Shown in pieces: positions 30,961 to 42,900 of a stretch of 64,000 bases of DNA. The stretch spans positions 372,001 through 436,000 of the forward strand of contig JANEZZ010001677.1 of the NCBI GenBank assembly GCA_026122225.1, read 5' to 3'. Within the stretch, counting starts at the first letter, position 1; each line of letters starts with the position of its first letter. Source of the DNA: Heloderma charlesbogerti (Eukaryota > Chordata > Lepidosauria > Squamata > Helodermatidae). The translations under genes and the position numbers were made by a program. Below the pieces are notes generated by a model, which was not told the DNA's origin, searched no databases, and was given only the letters and a program-made list of their open reading frames with translations.

Positions 30961-33900
30961 TCACTGGCCGGTTTGGATGTCCGCGGGACGCAGCTGCCGC
31001 TCTCCCTCTGCCAGGAAGATCTGCATTGCCCTGTGCAGAAGGTGGATGCCCAAGCATCGGCGTCTCTTCATTGGCCAGGCCACTGCGATGCCATAGTAAT
31101 TTCCCTTCTTTTGATTGGTCAGCATCTTCAGCCCTGAAGGGAAAAGGGAAAACCACTCAGGACAAGGCTGGGAAGCCATGCAAGAAGAAAGAGAGAGGCA
31201 GGCTGCTAGGTGGGCCTTTGCTCACTTGACGGATCTGCTGTGAAGCCCCTGACACGAACGTAAAAGGACCGACGTAATCCACAACTTATCTAAGCCAGCT
31301 GCTTGACAGGAACCTGGGAGGCAGAAGCGGGGGACACAGAGGGCTGCTCCAAAGGGTGGGAAGGCCTCAGGGCCACACCCCAGCAATTAAAAGGGTTTCA
31401 GGCGAAAGGGCAGGGGAAGCCCACCCCCTCTGCCTCTCTCCCTGGGACCTTGGTGACCTGTTTCCAGTAAGAGAAGGCAATCGCGGTCTAAATGGCCCAG
31501 CTCTGGAGAAGGCACCTCGCTAGGCTGAAGAGAACCGCTGCTGAGCTTTTGGTTCAGAGGGAACAAAATGTGTGGCTTGCATAATATGAGGAAATGCTGA
31601 AGGCAAGATATTTTTAGCCTGGAGAACACAAGTGCAGAGGAGGCAGGTGGCGCCAATGTCAGTGGGCCAGTGAATCCACTCCAGGCTTTAGTCAGAACCA
31701 GTCAGAACTCTAAAGCAGGGGTCCCCAGGCCATGGACTGGTACCGGTCCGTGGCCTGTGAGGAACCAGGCTGCAGCAGAGGGCGTGGGAACCCCCCTTAC
31801 CTTGGATCCGCGGGGGGGATCCGTCCCTCCCCCCCGCCAGAATTCTCGCTGGCCCTGGCCGGCTCTGCTCTGCAGCAAGTCCGCAGAGCTGCTGGCCGGC
31901 TCCGGCCGCTGGCAGATTTCCAGCCACTGGGACGCAAATAGTGTCCATGTAGCGGCCACCATTTAATCCCTGTTCAAGTAATAGGCTACATAAACCTTTA
32001 CGTAGCCTATTGCTGCAAAGAACAGGGTCGCAAATGGCGTCCCAGAGGCCGGACGTCCACCAGCGGCCGGAGCCGGCCGGCAGCTCCGTTGCCTCACCGC
32101 GGAGCGGAGCCGGCCAGGGCCAGCGAGGATTCCAGCGGGGGGGAGGGACGGATCACCTCCCCTCCCCTGCGGACCTAAGGTAAGGGGGTCCCCCCCTCCC
32201 CCGGTCCATGGAAAAATTGTCTTCCACAAGACCGGTCCCTGGTTTCATAAAGGTTGGGGACAGCTGCTATAAAGGAACTGTCCTTTAGAGTTCTGCATGG
32301 TTGTGGCTGAAACACAGAGCAGATTTACAGCCCCATTGACATTGGATCCACCCGCCTCCACTGCACAGATGTGCATGAGAGAGAGAGAGAGAGAGAGAGA
32401 ATGCGCAGAGACGTAAGAACATCAGAAGAGCCCTGCTGGATCAGAACAAGGGTCCATCTAGTCCACCATTCTGTTCACACAGTGGCCAACCAGCTGTCAA
32501 TCAGGAACCCAAAGTAGGGCATGAGCGCAACAACACCCTCCCACCCATGTTCCCCAGCAACTGGTGCACGCAGGCTCACTGCTTCTGGTACTGGAGGCAG
32601 CACAGAGCCATCAAGACTAGTAGCCATTGGTAGCCTCCTCCTCCAGGAATGTGTCCAACCCCCTTCTAAAGCCATCCAAACTGGTGGCCATCGCTGCATC
32701 CTGTGACAGCGAGTTCCATAGTTTAACTGTGTTCTGTGTGAAGAAGTACCTCCTCTGATCTGTCCTGCATCTCCCACCCATCAGCTTCATGGGATGACCC
32801 CCTTGGGTGCTCGTATTTGAGAGTGGGAGAAAAATGTCTCCCTCTCCACATTCTCCACACCATGCATGGTTCTGTGGACCGCTATCCTGCCTCCCCTTAT
32901 TTGCCCCTTTTCTAAGCCAAACACTCCTAACTGTTGTAATCTTCTCTCACAGGGGAGATGCTCCACCCCCGTGATCATTTCAGTTGCCTTTTTCCAGCTC
33001 TACACTATATTTTTTGAGGTGCGGTGACGAGAACTGTACGCAGTATTCCAAGTGTGGCCGCACCATAGATTTGCGCAGGGGCAGTATGATATTGGCAGTT
33101 TTATTCTCAATTCCTTCTGTAATTATGCCTAACACGGAATTTGCCTTCTTTATAGCGGCCGCACACTGGGCTGACATCTTTCTCGAGCTGTCCAACACAA
33201 CCCCAAGATCTCCGTCCTGGTCGGTCACCGCTAGCTCAGATCCCATCAGGCTATACTTGAAGTTGGGATTTGTTGCCCCAATGTCCATCACTTTACACTT
33301 GCGTACATTGAACCGCATCTGCCATTTAAATGCCCATTCTCCCAGTTTGGAGAGATCCTTTTGGAGCTCTTCACAATCCCTTTCTGTTTTAATCACCCTA
33401 AATAATGTAGTGTCATCCGCAAACTTGGCCACTTCACTGCTCACTCTTAATTCCAGATCATTTATGAACAGGTTGAAAAGCATTGGTCCTAACACAGATC
33501 CCTGTGGGACCCCACTATTTACTTCCATCCATTGGGAGAATTTACCATTTATTCCTACTCTCTGCGTTCTGTTCTTTAACCAGTTACTGATCCATAAGAG
33601 GATCTGTCCTCTTATTCCATGACTGCTAAGTTTGCTCAGGAGTCTTTGGTGAGGGATTTTGTCAAAAGCCTTTTGGAAGTCCAAGTAAACACTGTCTACC
33701 GGATCACCCCTGTCTACATGTTTATTGACACTCTCAGGCTAGTGAGACAGGACTTACCTTTGCGGAAGCTGTGTTGATTCTTTTTCGGCAGGGCTTGTCC
33801 TTCAATGTGCTTATTAATTTTATCTTTAATAATGCCTTCAACCAATTTACCTGGAACAGACATTAAGCTAACTGGCCTATAATTTCCTAGATCCCCTTGG

Positions 33901-36900
33901 ATCCCTTTCTGAAAATCGGTGTTACATTGGCCATCTTCTAGCACTCTGGTATAGAGGCTGATCTTAAGGACCTGTTGCATATTTTGGTTAGAAGATCAGC
34001 AATTTCATATTTGAGTTCTTTGAGAACTCTAGGATGGAGACCGTCTGAGCCTGGTGATTTATTTGCTTTCAATTTATCAAAAGAATTTTATCTTTTGTCA
34101 CCACTATTTGCTGGACTCTTCAAATCCCTGAAGGGCGTCACACAGAAGAGGGCAAAACCTTTGGCCACCCCAGAGTGCAAGACTAGACCCAAAGGGCCTA
34201 AAAGTTACAGGAGGGTAGATTTCTACTGGCCATTAGGATAATCTGCTTGATGGTAAGAGCAGTTTGACAATGTGGCCCATGACCGAGAAGGGCGGGGGCT
34301 CTCCCTTACTGGAGATTTTCAAATAGAGGCTGGATGGCCATAAATTGGGGATATTCTAGTTCAGGATGGCCTGCATCAAGCAGGGGGTTAGACTAGATGC
34401 CCTCCAAGCCCCCCTCCAACTCTGATTCTGCAATATCAGGGGACTGATTAAGTAGGCCTGTGAGAAACAGTCTGTATCGCTTCCGCTCATCCTCCATCTT
34501 TGTTCTCCAAAGCCCTCTGAATAAACCTCACCAAGCTTTAGCTGGAACCCCTGACATCCCTGCCTGCCCATTTGCTGCTCGCCAAGGAGGGAACCTGCGG
34601 CTGTATCTCAGCACCCCTCGGACACTGGAAGGCGCCTCCCCTTCTGTCGAGCCTTACCAATGGCGTCCAGCATGCAGGCCTCTCGCGTGTAGGCCTCCAC
34701 CGGGATGACATTCTGGAAGCAGTGCATGGAAATAACGCCCTGCCCGCTGGCCCAGATTTCTAGGATGTGCTGGACCTTGGAACATACCTGTGGACAGAGA
34801 GGAGCCTTAGCAACAGTGGTGAGGAAGCAAACATTCCTCCCCTACCCTGACAAATCATGCTTGCTTTCCAAGTTGCATCATGGCATAAGAACTGCAGGTT
34901 TGTGGGATCAGACCAAGATGCTCTGGAAAGCCCCCAAACGTCTCTTAGTGACCCCTAGCACAGGGGTTGGGAACCTCAGGACCAGGGACCAAATCTGGCC
35001 CTCGACCACTGATCGTTTGATAGTTTCCCGGCTTTGGTGCAGTTTTCCTCTTCTGACTTGCCTCTACCAAGGTTTAATGACTGACAGTAAGAGTGTTAAC
35101 CTAAAATATATTGGTATTTTTTATATTTTTGGCCTCAAACCTTTGGCTTTTGGCCCTGCCCAGCACTGGAGTCCCTAGGAGCTCTTCCAAAATGGAATTC
35201 AGGCCCCACCCTTTTTGTAATCCGGGGGTAGCAGGCCTCTGAATTTGGAGGTTCCGTTCAGCTGGCAAGGCAAATAGGTGCCGAAAGGCGTCTCCTCTTC
35301 CCATTAAATTTGTCTACAGGCAGTGGAGAGACCACAGGTGAGATCATGTCACCACCGCATGGCGGTTGGTTTCCCAGAGTCCGCACCTGGCCTCCCCGCC
35401 TTCCCGGACCATCCTTGTAGCAGGTCAAGGCTTCGTAGAGGTGAGAGTATGGCCTGGAGTGCTTCCCTTTGCCCACGTAGAAGATGGCACTGACGAAGGT
35501 CCGGAAGCATTCCGCCTGGCTTGTGAACCGGCAGCGGAAGGGCAGGTTCTGGGTCACCCTGCAAAAGAGCCCAGGAGGGAGATGAGGTAAGGAGGCACTG
35601 GCAGGCAAGCGCCAAGAGGAGGAGGGTGCAAGCGGAAGAGAGGCTACCCACTGTTGCTGCCGAGGGCATCAGAGGGAGAAGCGGCAGCAGCCCTCCAGCC
35701 ATGCCCATGACCTGCTGAACTCTGCAACTAAGAATCCAGTGCCTGGATTTGCTTTTTCCTCCTCCCTCCCCATCCCCTTTCCTTCTGTGTCATGTTGCTT
35801 AGACTGTCAGCCTGCAGGCAGGGACTGCCTCATTTCATATCTTTGTAAGCCACCTTGGGAGCCTTTTTGGCTAAAGAATGGGATAAATATGCTATAAATA
35901 AATAAACTCCAAGACCAAAGTGGCTTGTCTGGATCCTACAACAGACCTACGCATTCCACGTAGCTGAGAGCCTGACTCTCAGGAGCCTATCGCTCGATGG
36001 AATAGCTCATCCTCTGCCTGCAGAATGTCCAGAAGGTTCAGCAAGAGGCAGCTTCCTATGTTTGTAATTAAATTAGTCCTTTATTCAGAAACATGAGGGC
36101 TGGAAACTTTATGTTTAGAGGAAGGGCTGTAAGCTCAGTGGTAGAACACCTGCATTGCATGCAAAAGATCCCGGGTTCAATCCCTGGCCACTCCAGGCAG
36201 GGCTGGGAAAGACCCCTGCCTGAAACCCTGAAGAGCAGCAGCCAATCAATGGAGTCCAGATCGGGGTGGACAGAAAAAGGCGCTTCAGACCTTTTGGACT
36301 TCATCTCCCAGAAACCCCTGCCAGCATGGCCAATAGTCAGGAATGCTGGGAGTTGGAATGGCTAACGGCCATGCCAGCTGGAGCGATGGGAGCTTTAGTC
36401 CAACACATCTGGAGAAAACCAGGTTGGGGAAAGTTGGGCCAGTCACTGAGGCTTTCTGGCACACGCCGCACCCGGTTCAGCTACGGTGGGGCAAGATGAG
36501 TGGATTTGCACCTCCGTGATCTTGCCAAAGCTTGGAGGATGTCAGGAGCGAGGGGGGGGGGGGCAGCTCTTGATTAGAAATAGCAAGATCAGAATGTGGG
36601 TTTAGCCTCCTGCCTTCCCCAAGCTTATTTGGGTCAGAGTGGTTGGGAATGAAGCATCCCTTCTACCCAGGAGGCAAGGAGTAAAAGAAACACAAAGGCA
36701 GCAGATATGTCACACCTGGGATCCAAGAGCAGGTAGTTGAAGCTGGACTTGAGCACACCTTCCCGCCACTTCTTGCTCTTGTCTGGCTGGTCGAACTGAC
36801 TGGACAGAGCCATCTCGTCATCTTGGCCATCCGGGATTTGGTATGTTTCCAGGGTGGAAGAAAGTTCCGGGCTGTAGCCTGGATGCAAGCAAAGAACATG

Positions 36901-39900
36901 TCAAAACCCCACCCCAAAAGACAGGTAAGTTAACACACAACCAGGGATGCACAGACAGACAGACAGACAGACATGCAGGGATGGGGCGCTGAGAAATCAC
37001 CCTGGGAAGTGACTTGCAAAGGGCACTGTTCATTCCTCACCATTTTGCTGCAGGCCCCTAAATGTGTGAAATCCAGAACTTGTTATATGTCCAACTGATG
37101 ACTGCCCAGCCTCTCTAGAAGACCTCCAGCCAGGGAGAGCCCACCACCGCTCAAGGTCATTGGTTCCATTGTTCTGACTGCCAAGATGTCTCTTGTAACA
37201 TTCAACCAAAATCTATCCTCCTGCAACTTTACCCCCTTTAGATCAGCCTTTCTCAACCTGATGCTGTCCAGATGTGTTGGCCCACACATCTGGAGAGCAC
37301 CAGGTCGGGGAAGGTTGACCTAGAGTGAGTCCTTCACCCTCGGGGCAGCAGAGAACAGGTCCTTGACCTCTTCTATCTGACAGCCCTTCAGGGATTTGAA
37401 GGGTGCAGTCATATCCTCTTATGCTGGGACCCTTTTGTGGAGCTATCCTTTTGGTTTGGGCTTCTATAGCTGTTTTGGGTTCCTCTCAATTGTGTCCTAT
37501 CGTGTCCTCCCCCTCACCCCAGTCACCTCTGCTCCAGCCTAAACATACGCAGTCACTTCCACCTTTCCTCGTGGGACTCATTTTCCCTACCCCTCACAGC
37601 TGATGTTCCACAACACCCTTCCAAAGGATTCCACCCACACTAGACCCCAAAGAAAAGCAGCAACCCACCTGCAGAGCCTTTCCGGGCCTTGATCTTGGGG
37701 TCGCTCATCAGCTTCTCCAGCAGCTGCAAGTAAACCTTCCTGGTGATCCTTGTCACGGGTCCTGGACTGACCCCGAAGTCCCGCAGCTTGCGGAACAGGA
37801 CTTCATCTGAAAGGTGATGCAGCTCCGGGGTGGCCTGTGGGGGGGCATCCCCCTCACTCGCCTGCCCCACCGCTTGGGCTGTATATGCCTGCCAGTCATA
37901 GATGATGGTGTCTTCGGAGCTGATGTTGGCGACGGAATCGTCCGAGCACGGAACGTGCCGCTCGATCAGCGTATGTCCTTTGTCCTCATCCACGTACAGG
38001 TACTCCACTGGCTCGGCGGTGCTCAGGTTCACTGGCCGGCCACCAGGCGACAACGGGACATCCTGCCTGATGGGGCTCAGCCTTCCTGAGGTTCCTGGCA
38101 CAAAGGGCTGCACTCTGGTGGACATCCTGCTGAAGCTAACCCTTGAGGGTTTGGGTGGTCTCCTGGCCTCACCACACCAGGCACCCAGCCGCTCCGGATC
38201 AGTCCCAGACGGCGCAGTACCTCGCGCTTCCTGGGTGGTGCAATCCCCCTCTCCAGCACCAGCGGACAGCTTGCCCTCATCCAAACCCACAGTGGGATCA
38301 GTGCCAAGGTTTACAGCTGACCAGTCGTCACCTCTTGGGACGTCTTTTCCTGAGTTTGTTAGCACAGCCAGGCTGGTGACAGATGGGCCTGATGGGCTAC
38401 ATTTTGGGGTCCTGGCTGGCTTAACGGCGCTGGGGACAGCTGCAATTAACTGGGTGTTATCTGGCTCACCGGTCTCCTCTCCCACCATGGAAGGTGGGTC
38501 CCCGTGCCTCGGGCCATCAGCCCAGTTCCATGCTTCGCTGGAGGTCGGGGTCCTCCCCTCAGGGTTTCTCACTCGCCTGGGGCGCCTCGGCATCTCCAGG
38601 GTGTCATCAAAAAGAGAGGAGGAGCTGCTGCTGTCATGTGTGGCTGATGCAGTCATGCGGCTTTTGGTCCGGGGAGTAACGTGGCAGGGTCTGTAGTTTG
38701 GCTGCAGCAACGGCGAGTGGCAAACCTTGGTTGCAAACATCATTGACCTCAGCTTTGCTTCCAGGCTGGTGGATTCCTCTTCCTTGGCATTTGCTGTTTG
38801 ATGTGGGAAAGGCATCGTGTCATCCACTGTTCGATGTAGGACAGGCATTGTGTCATCCACTGTTCGATGTGGGACAGGCATTGTGTCATCCACATCCCCA
38901 CACGTCCTGGGCAAGACGGGGCTCTCATCGCCTAGGAAAGACTTCATTTCTTCAGATGCCCTCGGTATAAGCACTGTGTCCGGAGTCCACAAGCTTTCTC
39001 TTCTCTCCTCCACCTCCTGGGCGCTCAGTGAGAGATCCGATTGTCGCACACCCCTTCTCCTCTCTTCCTCAGTCAACTCTGCCAATGCCGCAGATGACAC
39101 CACAGTTCCTCTGAATTCACCTTGGAGCTCCCGAGTAGCAACTCGTTCACCAGTCATGTCAGAGGAACTTTCCGGAAGAACCGTATTCTCTGCTCCAGAT
39201 GTCATGCGTTTCTGTGGTTCCTGCAACAATGGCAGTGTATTCAGGCTCTGATTCTCCCCCTTTGGCGAAGGACGCTCTGCGAGAACCCCATCCTGGGACA
39301 TTCTAGAGAGACACAGCTCCCTAATGTTTCCAGAGCATTCATCCTTTCCAGTGTTGTGGAGGTCCAAAGCTTGCCTCTCAGCAGATGTCTCGGAAAAAGT
39401 TTCTCTAAAACCAGTTCCATCATGTAAATGCCGCAGACTCTCAGATCTGGCAGGAGAGATCCTCTCGCTAATGGCTTGTGCCACCAATGTCTCTATACGC
39501 TCTTCCAAGCTCCACATTGGTGTCCTGGAACTGTTGTTCCTGATGCTGCCTGAGCTGCCCGGAAAACAGTCCAAGGTGGCCTCCCGTTCTTGAGGCTTGC
39601 TGCAGCGTGGTGCTTCTGTGGCACTCATGTAGCATTCACTGTCACACAAAGTGTATTGGCTGCACCTGCTGCCATCTGTACTCCTGAACAATGACTTCCC
39701 ACTCACAGAGCATCCATCCGGGTTCCCTGAGACCCTCGACAGGAACGCCAAGTCGACCATGGTCTTTTCCAAGTCTGATACGGCTGTGGAGTTCGCCCGG
39801 GAGAAGAGGTAGACATGATTGGGTGAGGTGACATCCAGCCCTTCCTCGCTGGTGAGCTTCACTACAAGATCTGGATCAAGGAAGCTGTTGTACTGGGAAA

Positions 39901-42900
39901 GGTTAAGGGTAGTGTTGGCATCCTGCATGCCAAGAAGGTGATCTACTTTACATTCAGACTTAATTGCACAGGTAGGAGACTTGGGGGTCTCCTGGGATCC
40001 ATTAGTGCTTGGTATTTCAGGGTACACCCTGGACGTGCAAGACTCAGAGTCGATTAAAATAGTGTGGAGAACTCCATTTAGATCTGGAGGCAACCGGCAA
40101 TCTGCAGCAGTTTCAATGTAGTGAGATTGGATTGCACTGTTTGCTGCCAGTCTGGGATGCTCGGATCCGTCACTGGGGACACCCCGTACTGCAGTACAAT
40201 TCAAGGTTTGTCCAACAGCATCGCCACATGAGAACAAAGGGTTGGATGAAGCTGCCGGCTGAGCACGGAGGTCACACTGCTCAGATGACGTGCTGCATCG
40301 CCAAGAATACTCCGTGAGAAACGAAGCAGAGAACCGGTCCTCAAAGGAGTGGTTTTTGTCCTGCCAATTCCCCAGGATAGTGCAATCTGGATGGCTCTTT
40401 GTAGTCGGTACAACAGGACGAGAGAAGGAGCTGCATGCCCCCACATATTGAAGAGTCTTGTTCAGAGATGACTGTGGGGTTCCGCTTAACTGATGGGGAT
40501 CATAAAGCCTTGAAATGCTACCAGTTTCCAAAAGGTCTTCAGTCACGGTGGAGAGAAAGCTGTCTGTTCTTCGGTAGGCTGAATAAAAGATAAGAGAGAG
40601 GCAAACAACACTAAGGTTATATTTAAATCAGGCATTGGGAAAGATAAAGTTGTAGAGTTTGGGACTCTTGGGGTCCAGATGGTTCCTGGCACTTACGCCT
40701 CCAGCTGCTCTGCTCCTCACTAGTGTCTTCCAGGGACTTTTGTAGGATATGGACACACATCTCGTTCCCCTGCTCCAAAGCCAGATTGAGGGCTGTGTTC
40801 CCATCCTGAGAGGCAGATGGAGAAGAACATTCCTTACAACCAGCCCTGTTTGGCTTCCTAATTCCCTTCATGCTGGTAGTTCCCCATTTAGCTGGACAGG
40901 TCATTGATTCCAAGGGACCATTTTGACATGCGTGAGCTTCAACTCCACAACTATTTATGGCACCGTTTGCCCTGGAACTGTTACTTCCATGACACAGCTC
41001 TGATATAACCACAAGCCACAGTTAAAGAAGTGAAGCATCTCAATCAAGGAGCCATGATTTGCGACTGGCAGCCAAATTAGAATCAGAAACCATGGTTTGA
41101 AGTGGGGTTTTAAAAGTATGGTTTGTGCCAACAATGGCTTGGTGTAGCATCTGAATAGACAAACCAGAAGCTGGAGCTGCCCGACAGATACAGGGGGACC
41201 CTGCAGATGGAAAGAGAAAGTAGACAAGCACTTCCAAATCATCGTTTGCCTCTCATACATTTGTGGGATTGAACTATGACTTGGATTGTAAACTATGGCT
41301 AGTGCAAACTCTGAGACTGGTCCCCCAAAGTGAGATTTGCTTCCTTGTCCTTTCCTTCCTCAATTTACATTGTTTGAGACAATGAAGCGCAAATAAGGCA
41401 GCCCAGTTTGTCAGAACTCAACTGCTCAGTTACCCAATTTGGCTGTTCTAATGTGTCATACAAGGGATCCCTGAATGTTGCAATCAGCGGCTGAGGCAGA
41501 ACTGAGTAAGTGATGGTCTTTATAATTTCAGAATGGAGAACAGATCGTCCCAGCATACTTTGCTGCAAGCAGAAATCTTTCTGCATCAGAGGACAGGGGC
41601 TGGTGTTAGAAGTCAGAATTAGTCAGGCACATGCTAAAGACCCAGGGGCTCAGAAGAGCCTAACACTGACCTTGCTGCCCCTTGCAGATGTTTACCTGGC
41701 CATAGTGTTTATTATGAGATTGGACAAACCACTGCTCTGTTCCACAGCAGGAGGCCACCATGTTATTTCCCAAAAATTCAATTTGGGGCACACATAGAGA
41801 TTTTTTTTCCTGCTTACCATCCAGCCTCAACAATGGTTCCAAATGGACTCACACACTTGCTTCATTTTTGTGTGGACGTTTTAGCATCCTTTTAGTTAAA
41901 GATGTTATGCAACCATCGCTTTGAATCCCCCCCCCCACTAACAGATTGATATTTTTGTAGAAATCTGGCAGAAATTCAGTCCTGCCCAGCATTCAGCCCT
42001 GGATGAAAAAGCCAAATTTGTAATGTAAAGATCAATTCCCTCTCCTTTTCTGAAAATTCAGGTTTTATTGCCACGAGAACAGCTAAAGGCTACACACACA
42101 AACATACTCTGCAACACAAAAGCCACCCCAAAACACAAAATCCATGCCTTACGTTGTAAACCCCCTAGGGCAGGAACCTGGGCTAATGTTAAAAAGGTTA
42201 CAATCCTATGAAAACTCATTTTGGAGCAAGTCCAAAGTCTATGTGATTTACTTCTGACTAAGGATAGATACGCCTGAGCAAAAACTATCAGGTTGCTGAC
42301 AGCAAAGCGTCGATACCAGAGACCAGCTAAAGCAGCCTTCTCGAAACTTCTCCAGATGTTTCAGGCTACAACGCCAGGCACTCCTGACCACTGGCCATGT
42401 TGGCTCGGGCTGACGGGAGCTGAAGTCAAAAACATCCAGAGGAAAAGGTGGAGCTAAGCAGTCATACCTCCCAAAAGAGAAGCAGCAAGGGCATCACGAA
42501 ACAGGATCTCTCCCACACCCATCTACTTCCAATTTCCCAGTTTGGGCTCACCTGGTCTTGGAGTCGGGGGTTCCCTCCTTCCATCAGCAAGAGCCTTAAG
42601 CAGGTGTAGCAACCCCAGGATGCTGCAACGTGTAATGGGGTGAGATCATCGACAGACCTGAGGCACAAGAATACAAAACGGGCAAATTCTTCTTCTCCAA
42701 CATATACCCCTGGGGCTTCTGAACGTCAAGAGCTCTGAGCAGCATCTTGTTACCTAGAACAGCTGGCCAAATACTTCCGGAAAGCCCACAAGCAAATTAC
42801 TAAATCCCCAGCCTTTGCCTGTCATCTGTATTCAAAGAAGTACTGCCCCTTTACCTAACTGCCATTCTCATCCAGGTGATGATCTAGCACTTTCAGAACA

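Noticed and set aside
35349..35708. Minus frame with a signal-peptide-like start (LLPLLPLMPSAATVG)
   Set aside because: Wrong frame over the ANKLE1 GIY-YIG exon and its upstream intron; the true frame is fixed by phase and family motifs.
37902..38696. 264-codon + frame
   Set aside because: Antisense of ANKLE1 exon 5; the minus strand has matching domains and splice sites.
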